A stretch of DNA of 64,000 bases from Saccharothrix deserti (GTDB lineage Bacteria; Actinomycetota; Actinomycetes; Mycobacteriales; Pseudonocardiaceae). Positions 8,925 to 16,496 of this stretch are shown here, in pieces. The stretch's first letter is position 1, and every line of letters starts with the position of its first letter. Location of the stretch: assembly GCF_009769385.1 (NCBI RefSeq), contig NZ_VKAB01000016.1, positions 1-64,000 on the forward strand. Direction: 5' to 3'. The position numbers and the translations under genes are program-made. The notes beneath the pieces are model-generated. The model had not been told where the DNA came from. It saw nothing but the letters and a program-made list of their open reading frames with translations, and did no database searches.

Positions 8925-9626
8925 ATGAACAGCAGCGCCGGTCCTGAGACCATCGGCATCCTCGGCGCCGGCAAGATGGGCACCGTTCTCGCCAGGCTCG
9001 CCCTGGCCGCCGGGTACCGGGTGCTCATCGCAGGCTCCCGCGCCCCCTCGGAGATCGCCCTCACCGTCGACGTGCTGACCCCCGGAGCGGTCGCCACCAC
9101 GGCCGCCGATGCCGCCGCCCGTGCCGACATCGTCATCCTCGCCCTGCCGCTCGGCAAGTACCGGAGCGTTCCCGCGGAGGCGCTGCGCGGCAAGCTCGTC
9201 ATCGACGCGATGAACTACTGGTGGGAGGTCGACGGCATCCGGGACGACCTGAACGATCCCCTCACCTCCACGAGCGAGACCGTCCAGGCGTTCCTCCCCG
9301 ACTCCCGCGTCGTCAAGGCGTTGAACCACGTTGGGTACCACGACATCGAGGACAAGGCCCGCCCCGCAGGACAGGCGGGGCGCATCGCGGTCGCGATGGC
9401 CGGTGACGACCACGCCGCCGTCGCCGCCGTCGCCTCCTTCGTCGACACGCTCGGCTTCGATCCCGTCATCGCCGGGCCCCTCGCCGAAGGTGTGCGCTTC
9501 GAACCGGGCGCCGAACTCTTCGGCGCCGACGTGGACGCCGACGAGGTCCGCACCAGGCTCGACCGCTTCCCGGATTCCGAGCGCGGGCAGCCGATCGCCC
9601 GCGCCCGTGCCGAAACCGCGGCGTGA
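8925..9626 (+). CDS. NAD(P)-binding F420-reductase-like oxidoreductase
   Basis: A 233-residue protein with an N-terminal Rossmann motif (TIGILGAGKMGTVLA, about 7-21), a segment aligning with the NADPH:F420 oxidoreductase family (ADIVILALPLGKYRSVP) and a VVKALNHVGYHDIED block. It appears complete. The family moves hydride between NADP and F420 or acts on related substrates; the actual substrate is unknown. It lies just downstream of the broken monooxygenases, with which it may once have formed a redox operon. A stub of a related gene lies at about 11.9-12.1 kb. Confidence 0.75.
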   Translation: MNSSAGPETIGILGAGKMGTVLARLALAAGYRVLIAGSRAPSEIALTVDVLTPGAVATTAADAAARADIVILALPLGKYRSVPAEALRGKLVIDAMNYWWEVDGIRDDLNDPLTSTSETVQAFLPDSRVVKALNHVGYHDIEDKARPAGQAGRIAVAMAGDDHAAVAAVASFVDTLGFDPVIAGPLAEGVRFEPGAELFGADVDADEVRTRLDRFPDSERGQPIARARAETAA

Positions 9627-9627
9627 G

Positions 9628-9682
9628 CCGCCACAGGCCCGATCCCGGTCGCGACTTGCTACCGGGATCGGGCCTGTGGCGG
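9628..9682. terminator. Strong bidirectional hairpin terminator
   Basis: A perfect 22-bp stem (9628-9649 with 9661-9682, arms beginning CCGCCACAGGCCCGATC) with an 11-nt loop lies immediately after the stop at 9626 and before the convergent DoxX gene. Confidence 0.85.
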
Positions 9683-9701
9683 TCAGCGCGGTTGGGCGCG
9701 A

Positions 9702-10082
9702 TCAGCTGAAGGAGTACGGGCCGAAGCGGCCCCAGGCCACGACGACGGCCGGCACGATCAGGACGAGGTTGGTGACGATCGCGCGGGACTCCTTGCGCTT
9801 GGCGTGGGTGATCGCCGCACCGATCATGATCAACACCAGGCCCGCGGCGGCCAGTGGCACGAGGACGGGGACGATGTCCAGCGCGGCGGGCAGGATCAAC
9901 CCGATCGCGGCCAGCACCTCCAGGGCTCCGATCAGCTTGAGCACGCCCGGGGAGAAGTCCTCCGTCCACGCCATGTTCGGCGAGGCGGCGAGTTTCTCCT
10001 TCGACTGGGCCAGCTTCGAGCCGCCGGCGGCCAGGAAGAGCGCGGCGAGCGCGGAGGCGATGATCCAGAGAACGATGTTCAT
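9702..10082 (-). CDS. DoxX-family integral membrane protein
   Basis: A 126-residue protein with four predicted hydrophobic helices, beginning MNIVLWIIASALAALFLAAG. Its GVLKLIGALEVLAAIGLILP segment is typical of the DoxX/DoxD-like family. Such proteins sit in the cytoplasmic membrane and are often linked to redox or stress functions; no specific reaction can be assigned. It lies upstream of nothing intact on its strand: the next minus-strand element is the NmrA remnant at 10137-10382, from which it may once have been co-transcribed. Confidence 0.8.
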   Translation of the reverse strand: MNIVLWIIASALAALFLAAGGSKLAQSKEKLAASPNMAWTEDFSPGVLKLIGALEVLAAIGLILPAALDIVPVLVPLAAAGLVLIMIGAAITHAKRKESRAIVTNLVLIVPAVVVAWGRFGPYSFS

Positions 10083-10136
10083 GGGAGTTTGCCGTTCATG
10101 AGGTCGGGTAAGGGAATGCGGTTCGCCAGGCCGCGG

Positions 10137-10382
10137 TCAGACGTTGGCGAAGCCGTCCTTGTTCTCGGACAACCACCGCTGGAAGGTCTGCAGCCGCGGG
10201 TTCAACTCGCGTACGACGTCGAGGTCGCGGGCGGCGAGCTTCCGCGCCGCGTCCGAGTCCGGGTTGCGGGTCAGCGCGCGCACCGCGAACCCGCCGTCGG
10301 CGTCGGTCAGGATCGCCCTGGCCAACCCGCCACCCTGGGCACCGGTCGCACCGACGACCGCGATCACTTTCTTCTCCGCCAT
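10137..10382 (-). pseudogene. NmrA-like NAD(P)-binding protein with central deletion
   Basis: An 81-residue frame from the ATG at 10382. Residues 1-47 are a good NmrA N-terminus (KKVIAVVGATGAQGGGLARA, then FAVRALTRNPDSDAARKLAA). The sequence then jumps to a family C-terminus (LQTFQRWLSENKDGF). NmrA proteins are around 280-300 residues, so about 200 residues are missing while both ends and the frame are kept. It probably has no function. It is divergent from an intact MarR, matching the MarR/monooxygenase arrangement at 8 kb. Confidence 0.7.
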
Positions 10383-10466
10383 GACCCTCGTCCTCTTCGT
10401 AAACCAGGGGCACCCCTCGTACCCCTGGTTTACATGTCGTGTCATGCAACTCTGCGCACTGATGCA

Positions 10467-10521
10467 TGACATGTCAGTTGATGTGTCATGTACTTTAGTC
10501 CCAGAAGTGTATGACATGTCA
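10467..10521. promoter_or_regulatory. Two MarR operators upstream of the second MarR gene
   Basis: Perfect TGACATGTCA dyads occur at 10467-10476 and 10512-10521, about 45 bp apart. Partial copies (TGTGTCATG) lie between and upstream. The same dyad occurs at 8082-8091. Confidence 0.75.
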
Positions 10522-10545
10522 AGCGGTCGGGTAGACTCGTCTCAT

Positions 10546-11013
10546 ATGAGCGACACGTCCCAGTGGTTGAGCCCGGCGGAGCAGCACGCCTGGCGCGCCT
10601 TCATCCGCCTGCACCAGAAACTCGTCGCCCACCTGGGCCGCGACTTGCAGGCGCACTCCAAGCTGTCCGGCGCCGACTACGAGATCCTCGTCGCGCTCAC
10701 CGACGTCCCGGAGGGGCGGCTCCGGCCGCAGGACCTGGCCAAGGCGGTGGACTGGGAGCAGAGCCGCCTGTCGCACCAGATCGCGAGGATGATCAAACGG
10801 GGCCTGGTGGCCCGGGAAGACTGCGCCGAGGACGGACGCGGCATCTTCGTCACCCTCACACCCGCCGGTCGCGACGTCATCGAAGCCGCCGCACCCCAGC
10901 ACGTGGCCGCGGTCCGGCGTCTGGTCATCGACGCCCTCAGCCCGGACGAGCTCGCCACGCTCGGGCAGATCTCCGACCGCATCCTCGAACACGTGGACAA
11001 CGTGTCACCGTGA
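10546..11013 (+). CDS. MarR-family regulator (paralogue of the 7.5-8.0 kb MarR)
   Basis: A 155-residue winged-helix protein: RPQDLAKAVDWEQSRLSHQIARM as the recognition region and KRGLVAREDCAEDGRG as the wing. The start is taken at ATG 10546 (MSDTSQW); the frame is open far upstream, but that part runs through the operators and the antisense NmrA remnant. Its architecture, operators and divergent redox partner mirror the other MarR, indicating duplication of a regulator/target unit. It probably autoregulates. Confidence 0.88.
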   Translation: MSDTSQWLSPAEQHAWRAFIRLHQKLVAHLGRDLQAHSKLSGADYEILVALTDVPEGRLRPQDLAKAVDWEQSRLSHQIARMIKRGLVAREDCAEDGRGIFVTLTPAGRDVIEAAAPQHVAAVRRLVIDALSPDELATLGQISDRILEHVDNVSP

Positions 11014-11068
11014 CGCTCGGCGCGGACGTCCTCGCCAACGCGAAGCACGATAGGCCTGACCGAGGGGC

Positions 11069-11097
11069 GGTGTGGCCGGGTCGCACCCGGCCACACC
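11069..11097. terminator. Hairpin terminator between convergent genes
   Basis: GGTGTGGCCGGG (11069-11080) pairs perfectly with CCCGGCCACACC (11086-11097) around a 5-nt loop. It lies between the MarR stop and the stop of the convergent secreted-protein gene. Confidence 0.8.
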
Positions 11098-11104
11098 ACG
11101 CGCA

Positions 11105-11527
11105 TCACACGTTCGGGTTGCTGTAGGCCTTGGCGTCGCACTCCGGGAAGAGCGTGTCCCGGCAGACCCAGATCGTGATCCTGCGGATGTTGAAGCTGTC
11201 CGAGGCGTGGACGTTCGTCCAGTACGTCTCGGTGTGGCAACCGCTGTTCATGTGCCGTTCCTGGCCGGTCCAGCGGCCGTCCACGTCGATGAACCAGTAC
11301 ACCGGCTGGTTGTCGCACGCCAGGTCGGCCAGGTTCGCGCGGGCGATGTTGAAGCTCCGGGCCCCCGTCCAGGTGATGGAACCCCAGGCACGCGCGTGCT
11401 TCGTGCCGACGTCGTTCTGCTCGTAGACGTCGTAGCCGGTCGCCGCGAGCGCGGGCGACGCGCCGACACCGACGACCGCCGCGACCGTGAGAGCCGCGGA
11501 CGTCAGCGCCTTGATCAGGAAACGCAC
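11105..11527 (-). CDS. Small secreted protein of unknown function
   Basis: A 140-residue protein with a clear signal peptide (MRFLIKALTSAALTVAAVVG, cleavage near ALA-AT). The mature part of about 110 residues has four cysteines (LACDNQ, SGCHTET, WVCRD, PECDA), enough for two disulfides, and many aromatic residues. AGGAGGATGAG precedes the ATG on its strand. I do not recognise a family. The pattern is that of a small extracellular beta-rich protein. Confidence 0.6.
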   Translation of the reverse strand: MRFLIKALTSAALTVAAVVGVGASPALAATGYDVYEQNDVGTKHARAWGSITWTGARSFNIARANLADLACDNQPVYWFIDVDGRWTGQERHMNSGCHTETYWTNVHASDSFNIRRITIWVCRDTLFPECDAKAYSNPNV

Positions 11528-11787
11528 TGCTCATCCTCCTTGAGAACTCACCCATTCGGGTGATCGGAGTGATCTAACAGTGAGAGATCCTCACATATCA
11601 AACGATCACACTTGACCGTTCCACCTGGTGGTCGGTGACGCGTCCCGCGCCGAGCGCACGCTCCACAGTGGACGGCATGTCGAAAGCGTTTCACCGAACC
11701 GCATTTCCGCGGTCGGGTACCGTGTTCCACCACTCGCTTCGGGCGCGTCGTGCAGGCCGTGCACCGGGACAGCGGGAGGAGCACGGG

Positions 11788-11952
11788 GTGGAACAGGACG
11801 GCCGGCCGGTGACCTCCAACCTCGTCGGCGGGGACGTCCTCGGCCCGAGCGTCCAAGCCGGGGTGATCCGGGGTGGCGTCCACATCCACGTCGGCGTGCC
11901 CGGGCCGCTACGCCCGAGGAAGCGGCACGGTCGGGCGACTGGGCAGTCGTGA
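11788..11952 (+). pseudogene. Truncated VVQAG/VHIH-motif protein (5' stub)
   Basis: GGGAGGAG precedes a GTG at 11788. The frame reads SNLVGGDVLGPSVQAGVIRGGVHIH in segments, a motif found near the start of large actinobacterial tetratricopeptide/NACHT-type or effector-associated proteins. After about residue 37 the sequence becomes unlike that family and stops at 11952. It looks like the first 110 bp of such a gene fused to unrelated DNA at about 11900. Confidence 0.45.
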
Positions 11953-12083
11953 GCATCCCGCCGGCCCCCTACCGCGAGCTGCCGGCCGGCGCGAAACTCG
12001 TCAAGGCGTTCAACAACATCAACGACCAGCACATCCCGGCGCTGGCCCGTCCCGCGGGCGCCGCCGACCGCGTGCTGTCCTGA
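11910..12083 (+). pseudogene. Fragment of an NAD(P)-binding F420-reductase-like gene
   Basis: In the frame ending at TGA 12081-12083, the residues TPEEAARSGDWAVVSIPPAP and AKLVKAFNNINDQHIPALA match the middle part of the same family as the intact gene at 8925 (AARADIVILALPLGKYRSVP; VVKALNHV). There is neither a Rossmann N-terminus nor a C-terminal half. It overlaps the preceding stub in another frame, so a deletion joined two unrelated genes here. Confidence 0.55.
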
Positions 12084-12351
12084 CCCCTGCGTCCTGCGCT
12101 CCCTGCTCGATCGCGGTGGACAACCCACAGTGGCAGCGCCGTGACCGTCCGTCGGGTTCACCGTCGACCAGGGCGACGGGCTGCTCTGCCGACCGGCGAG
12201 GTCGCCTCGGTACCTATTCCACGGACTTACGGGGTAGCTACGTAGTTCTCCGGATGTTCGTGGGTAGCGGGAGGCGCAGGCTATTGACACACGACCCAGC
12301 GCACACAGGTTGGTTGAGGGATCGACCGATGGGCCGCCAGGAGCGTCAATC
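12084..12351. other. Gap without recognisable gene
   Basis: No coding segment is recognised. A TTGACA hexamer at 12284-12289 may be the -35 of a promoter for the DUF5999 gene, but no convincing -10 follows at standard spacing. Confidence 0.4.
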
Positions 12352-12540
12352 ATGTGCCAGCACCAGCCCCCGTGCCCGTCCGGAACGGACGCCAACGGCC
12401 AGAACGCCCGCATCGTCACCTCCCACCCCGAGCAGGGCTGGTACCTGCTGTGCAACGGCGTGGTCCTGTTCGACGACGGCGGCCTGATGCTCTCCGACCA
12501 CCGCGTCGTCGCCCCCGTCTACGAACTGGTCGCGGCCTGA
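12352..12540 (+). CDS. DUF5999-like small actinobacterial protein
   Basis: A 62-residue protein beginning MCQHQPPCPSGTDANG and containing HPEQGWYLLCNGVVLFDDGG, the signature of the DUF5999 family widespread in streptomycetes and relatives. The CxHxxxC cluster at the N-terminus suggests metal binding, but the function is unknown. The ATG at 12352 is chosen over an upstream GTG because the conserved family starts there. It appears complete. Confidence 0.8.
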   Translation: MCQHQPPCPSGTDANGQNARIVTSHPEQGWYLLCNGVVLFDDGGLMLSDHRVVAPVYELVAA

Positions 12541-12679
12541 CCAACCCCAGACCCCGGCCGCCGAGCGTCCCCAACCCCGGCGACCGGCCGCACAGGGTGT
12601 CGACGACGACACCCACCGCTCAACCCGGTGTTCCCCCGACTCGACGTCTATATCCGGACGCCGCAGTGCACCGGTCCCG

Positions 12680-12755
12680 ACGGGACAGGCGGCGCGCGAG
12701 TGACATCCCCTCATGCCACTCACGCGCCGCCCGTCCCGTTTTCTTTGCCTTTTCC
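12680..12755 (+). terminator. Long imperfect hairpin followed by T-rich tail
   Basis: A long stem pairs ACGGGAC-GGCGGCGCG-GAGTG (from 12680) with CACTC-CGCGCCGCC-GTCCCGT (to 12739), with a few mismatches, and is followed directly by TTTTCTTTGCCTTTT. This resembles a classical intrinsic terminator. Confidence 0.75.
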
Positions 12756-12824
12756 GCTCCAGCCCGAGGACGTCGACGCGCTGAGCAGTGCGTTCGGGAC
12801 CCGGACTCGCGGAACGCCACGTCG

Positions 12825-12974
12825 TCAGTCGGTGATCACGGCACTGCGTCGACCCCACTCGCTGCCGTGTGCCGCCTGGTGCATGAAGGCGGCGACGTCC
12901 GCTCGGCTGATCGTCGGGTTGCCCCTCATCGGCAGCCGGTCACCCACGCTGTACGTGCCCTTGGCCGACCGCAT
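12825..12974 (-). pseudogene. 3' remnant of an NAD(P)H-binding (NmrA/SDR-like) gene
   Basis: The minus-strand frame ending at 12825 reads YSVGDRLPMRGNPTISRADV and AAFMHQAAHGSEWGRRSAVI. This matches the C-terminus of NAD(P)H-binding Rossmann proteins (the NPTISRADVAxFM block and terminal RRxxVIT). About 49 residues remain; the nucleotide-binding part is gone. An ATG occurs at 12974, but nothing suggests an independent gene. Confidence 0.5.
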
Positions 12975-12998
12975 TCGTGCCGTGATGGCCGACCAAAT

Positions 12999-13042
12999 CG
13001 GACTGCTGTCCGCTACTTGCGGCTGTAACGGACAGCAGTCCG
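12999..13042. repeat. Perfect 14-bp inverted repeat
   Basis: CGGACTGCTGTCCG (12999-13012) and CGGACAGCAGTCCG (13029-13042) are exact reverse complements with a 16-nt spacer. Each arm is itself nearly palindromic. This may be a terminator or an operator pair at the edge of the truncated NmrA-like remnant. Confidence 0.6.
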
Positions 13043-13136
13043 GTTAGCAAGGTCGACTTCAGGCCCGAGGGCGAACGCCAGGCGCCCGTCGCTCCTCGAC
13101 TCCACCCGCCATCCCCCTGATCTCAATCGGAACCAG

Positions 13137-13179
13137 CCGGACAACTGTCCACTAAAGTCCTCGATCCGGACAGCTGTCT
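13137..13179. promoter_or_regulatory. Two TetR-type operator-like dyads without an adjacent target gene
   Basis: GGACAACTGTCC (13139-13150, arms GGACA/TGTCC) and GGACAGCTGTCT (13168-13179, perfect GACAGCTGTC core) are 29 bp apart centre to centre, the usual spacing of paired repressor sites. No intact gene starts beside them: the next gene ends here from the other side. They may be left over from a deleted promoter. The rest of 13043-13284 holds nothing I recognise. Confidence 0.45.
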
Positions 13180-13284
13180 GCTTGGTTCCACCGTTAGCGA
13201 CGAACGCCCCGATGTGATCGGCGCACCCGGCAGCGGGGCCCCCTCCGGGAACGACTCCAGCGCTCGAACCGGCCCGTCAGGCGC

Positions 13285-13860
13285 TCAACGTTCGACCAGG
13301 GCTTGCACGACCACCGCCTCCAGTCGGACGGCCACGCGGTCCAGGGGTTCGGTGCTGCGCTTGGCCCTGCACATCGCCACCGCACCCTCCACCGCCGCCA
13401 CCGTCAGCGTGGCCACCTGGTCCGCTTCCCGTTCGCCGGCGCCGTGTTGCCGCAAGGAATCGGCCAGGAGCGATTCCCACCGGGTGAAGACCTCGGCCGC
13501 CGCCACCAGGGCCGTCGCGCCGTCCGCCGGCTCCTCGACCGACACCGCCAACACGGGGCACCCGGCCGTGAAGTCGCTCTTCGCCACGACCCCTCGCCAC
13601 CACGCCAGGAACGCGCGCAAGCCCTCCACCGGGCCCGCCGACAGCTCCTCGGCCAACGCGCGCGCCACCACGTCGCCCGCGAACCGGACGGCCTCGGTCA
13701 CGAGCTGCTGCTTGCCCCCCGGGAAGTAGTGGTACGTCGATCCCAGCGGTGCCTTGGCGTGTTTCGCCAACTCCCGCACGCTCGTCGCGTTCACGCCCCG
13801 TCGGCGCATCATGTCCGCCGCGCCGGCCACGATCCGCTGCCGCGGTTCGGTCGAACCCAT
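13285..13860 (-). CDS. TetR-family regulator, divergent from a dehydrogenase remnant
   Basis: A 191-residue regulator: RQRIVAGAADMMRRRGVNAT helix, then a helix-turn-helix with SVRELAKHAKAPLGSTYHYF and PGGKQQLVTEAV, typical of the AcrR-like subgroup that controls oxidoreductases. The ATG at 13860 follows GGGGAG; the alternative start at 13893 lies inside the operator. The C-terminal domain is complete (AVEGAVAMCRAKRSTEPLDR). It probably represses itself and the divergent alcohol dehydrogenase gene, which is now truncated. Confidence 0.87.
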   Translation of the reverse strand: MGSTEPRQRIVAGAADMMRRRGVNATSVRELAKHAKAPLGSTYHYFPGGKQQLVTEAVRFAGDVVARALAEELSAGPVEGLRAFLAWWRGVVAKSDFTAGCPVLAVSVEEPADGATALVAAAEVFTRWESLLADSLRQHGAGEREADQVATLTVAAVEGAVAMCRAKRSTEPLDRVAVRLEAVVVQALVER

Positions 13861-13878
13861 CGGTGCCACTCCCCTGGT

Positions 13879-13894
13879 TATGACGACCGTCATA
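13879..13894. promoter_or_regulatory. TetR operator
   Basis: TATGACG-AC-CGTCATA has perfect 7-bp arms. It lies between the TetR start (13860) and the divergent dehydrogenase start (13905), covering both promoters. Confidence 0.75.
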
Positions 13895-13904
13895 GTCTAC
13901 CCGC

Positions 13905-14849
13905 ATGACACGTGCACTCCACTTCCTGCGCAGCGGCCGACTGGCCTGGCGCGACCGGGAACCGTCGCGGATCGAGGACGAGCGTGACGCCGTCGTGCGG
14001 CCGTTCGTCGCGGGGCGCTGCGACGGGGACACGGTGCCGATCCACCGCCCGGTGTCACGGGCCATGCAGTTGGGCATGGCGATCGGCGCGATCGACCCGG
14101 TGGTGGGGAGCATCTGCGGTTCCGTGCCGTTCAAGGGCCCGTTCGGCATCGGGCACGAATGCGTCGCCGAAGTGGTCGCGGTGGGGTCCGCGGTGACGAC
14201 GCTGCACGTCGGGCAGCGCGTCGTCGTGCCGCGGGCGGTGTCCTGCGGCTCCTGCGCGCCGTGCCGCAGCGGTCTCACCTCCAAGTGCGCCACGACCACC
14301 CGGGCGACGCTCGCCGCGTTCGGGTTCGGTGCGGCCTGCGGACCGTGGGGCGGCATGGTCGCGGACACCTTCCGCGTCCCGTTCGCGGACCACATGCCGG
14401 TGCCCGTGCCGGCGGGCGTGCCGCTGCTGCGAGTGGCGGCGGCCAGCGACAACCTCGCGGACGCGTGGCGCTGCGTGGTCCCGCCGCTGGCCGAACGGGA
14501 AGGCGGATCGGTCCTGGTGCTCGGTGGTGGGGCCAAGAGCATCGGTCTCTACGCGGCCGGACTGGCGGTGGCGCACGGTGCGGGGCAGGTCGACTACGTC
14601 GACGACGACGCCGGGCGTCGGGACATCGCCGAGTCCTTCGGGGCACGGGCCGTCACGCGACCGGACGGCCGGTACGACATCGTGGTGGAGGCGACCTCCA
14701 GCGCGTCCGGATTGCGCCGCGCCCTCCGTGCGCTGGCACCGGGCGGCGTCTGCACTGCCGTCGGGTACTACGTCGCCACCGGCACGCGGGTGCCGTTGAT
14801 GCACATGTACGCCACCGATGCGACGTTGCGCGTCGGTGTCTCCCACGCC
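13905..14849 (+). pseudogene. Zinc-type alcohol dehydrogenase truncated at its 3' end
   Basis: The ATG at 13905 opens a medium-chain dehydrogenase: GHECVAEVVAVGSAV with the catalytic-zinc histidine, then the structural-zinc cysteines in SCGSCAPCRSGLTSKC, and VLVLGGGAKSIGLYAAGLAV for the cofactor. Family similarity ends at about 14849 after VGVSHAQP, where the last substrate-domain helices should follow. The frame continues without similarity into the opposite-strand exporter gene until 15182. Around 30-60 C-terminal residues have probably been lost, so I treat it as broken, although the frame is open. Confidence 0.65.
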
Positions 14850-14932
14850 CAACCTCTCGGACACCACTCCGGTCGGGCAGCTTCACGGTCGGGGATGCTT
14901 CACGATTTCCATGTCGTGTCGTCCCTTGAGGT

Positions 14933-16207
14933 TCAAGTACCCGAAGCCGAGGTGGGGAGCGGTTGCGAGGATGCGGCGATGTCGTGGCTGGGCGCGGTGG
15001 TGCGGCGCCGGATGGTGACCACGTACGTGACGGCGGCGAGCAGGGTGGCGGCGACGGTGACGAGCCCGAGCGGGAGGGCGTTGTGGCTGCCCCCGAGGCC
15101 GACGAGGGGTGCGGTGAGGGCGCCGAGGCCGAAGCGGGCCAGTCCGAGCAGTGAGGACGCGGTGCCGGCGATGTCGGGGTAGTCGGTCAGGGCGAGGGAG
15201 GTCGTCGGCGGGGTGGTGGTGGCCACGCCGACGACCATGGTGAACAGGGATCCGATCACGGCGATCACGGGCAGGTGGAGGACGGCGGCGGCGAGCAGCC
15301 CGGCGGCACCGGTCAGGCACATCGCCAGCCCGACGACCAGGGTGCCCTGCTCGGACCAGCGCTCGGACAGGTGGCTGGCGGCGAAGCCGAACACCATGAA
15401 CCCGAGCGAGTTCAGGCCGAACGCGAACGAGTAGTCCTGCGGGGAGAGCCCGTAGATGTCCTGCAGGACGTAGGTGGCGCCGCTGAGGTAGGCGAACAGG
15501 GCGGCGCCGACGAGTCCGCTGACGAGGACCGCGCCCAGCAGCACCCGGTCGGAGAGCAGGCGGCGGAAGTCGCGCCCGGTCTGGGCGAGCCCACCGGTGG
15601 TGCGGTCCCGTTCGGGCAGCGTCTCGCGGAAGGTGAACAGGCAGGCGAGCAGGATCATCACGCCGATCGCGGCGAGGAAGACGAACAAGCCGCGCCAGTC
15701 GGTGATGGTGGCGAGCTGCCCGCCGAGGACCGGGCCGATGATCGCGGCGAGCCCGGCGATCACGGTCAGCCGGCCGTAGTAGCGCACGAGCTTGCCGCCG
15801 GTGTAGAGGTCGCGGCCCGCGGCTTGGGCGATGACGATGCCCACCGCGCCGGCCAGGCCCTGCACGAAGCGCGCGGCGATCAGCGTGGGGATGGTGGGGC
15901 TGAGGGCACACAGGGCCGAGGTCAGGATGTAGGCGATGACACCGGCCAGCAGGGGCCGACGGCGGCCGAAGCGGTCGGATACCGGTCCGGCGATGACCTG
16001 GCCGATGGCCAGGCCGAGCAGGCAGGCGGTGATGGTCAGCTGCGCGGCCGAGGTGGCGGCGTGCAGCTCGGTGGTGAGCGCGGGCAGCACGGGCAGGTAG
16101 AGGTCCATGGAGATCGGACCGAAGACCGTCAGCAGGCAGAGCACGACCGCCGGCGGGCGGCCCACGGTCTGCTCACGCGCGGTCGCGGGGCTGTGAGCGT
16201 CGCTCAC
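14933..16207 (-). CDS. Bcr/CflA-type MFS drug-efflux transporter
   Basis: A 424-residue protein with twelve hydrophobic segments. FGPISMDLYLPVLPAL in the first helix and GPVSDRFGRRRPLL in loop 2-3 are signatures of the Bcr/CflA (DHA1) multidrug exporters. The GTG at 16207 (VSDAHSPATAR) follows AAAGGA; the frame is open to 16462, but that part overlaps a dehydrogenase remnant read in another frame. The gene is intact and acts in the cytoplasmic membrane; the substrate is unknown. Its 3' end abuts the truncated dehydrogenase gene. Confidence 0.85.
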   Translation of the reverse strand: MSDAHSPATAREQTVGRPPAVVLCLLTVFGPISMDLYLPVLPALTTELHAATSAAQLTITACLLGLAIGQVIAGPVSDRFGRRRPLLAGVIAYILTSALCALSPTIPTLIAARFVQGLAGAVGIVIAQAAGRDLYTGGKLVRYYGRLTVIAGLAAIIGPVLGGQLATITDWRGLFVFLAAIGVMILLACLFTFRETLPERDRTTGGLAQTGRDFRRLLSDRVLLGAVLVSGLVGAALFAYLSGATYVLQDIYGLSPQDYSFAFGLNSLGFMVFGFAASHLSERWSEQGTLVVGLAMCLTGAAGLLAAAVLHLPVIAVIGSLFTMVVGVATTTPPTTSLALTDYPDIAGTASSLLGLARFGLGALTAPLVGLGGSHNALPLGLVTVAATLLAAVTYVVTIRRRTTAPSHDIAASSQPLPTSASGT

Positions 16208-16221
16208 ACGGTGTCCTTTCG

Positions 16222-16431
16222 GCGGTGGTCGGGCGGGTCGCACGTGCAGCAGGGCCTTGATGGCGCGCGTTCGTCCATGGCCCGGTAGGCCTCGGCGGCC
16301 TGGTCGAGCGGGAGGGTGAGGTCGAAGACCTTGCCCGGAGCGATCTGCCTGTTCCAGATCAGCTCGATCAGCCGCGGCAGGCGGTCGGGTACATCGGTGT
16401 CCAGGAAACCCCCCGAGCTCTTGACCAGGGA
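16222..16431 (-). pseudogene. C-terminal remnant of a zinc-dependent alcohol dehydrogenase
   Basis: Minus-strand residues LPRLIELIWNRQIAPGKVFD and LTLPLDQAAEAYRAMDER match the end of the zinc-dependent dehydrogenase family. A single-base loss just after MDER shifts the expected ending RAIKALLHV into another frame. Nothing remains upstream of about 16431, where the divergent MmyB-like regulator begins. That regulator probably controlled the lost dehydrogenase. Confidence 0.65.
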
Positions 16432-16496
16432 GTTTCTGCTGAGAGGTGTACTGGCAGAACACCCCGCGCCAGTGCCGGAGGACTTACCGTGGTGAC

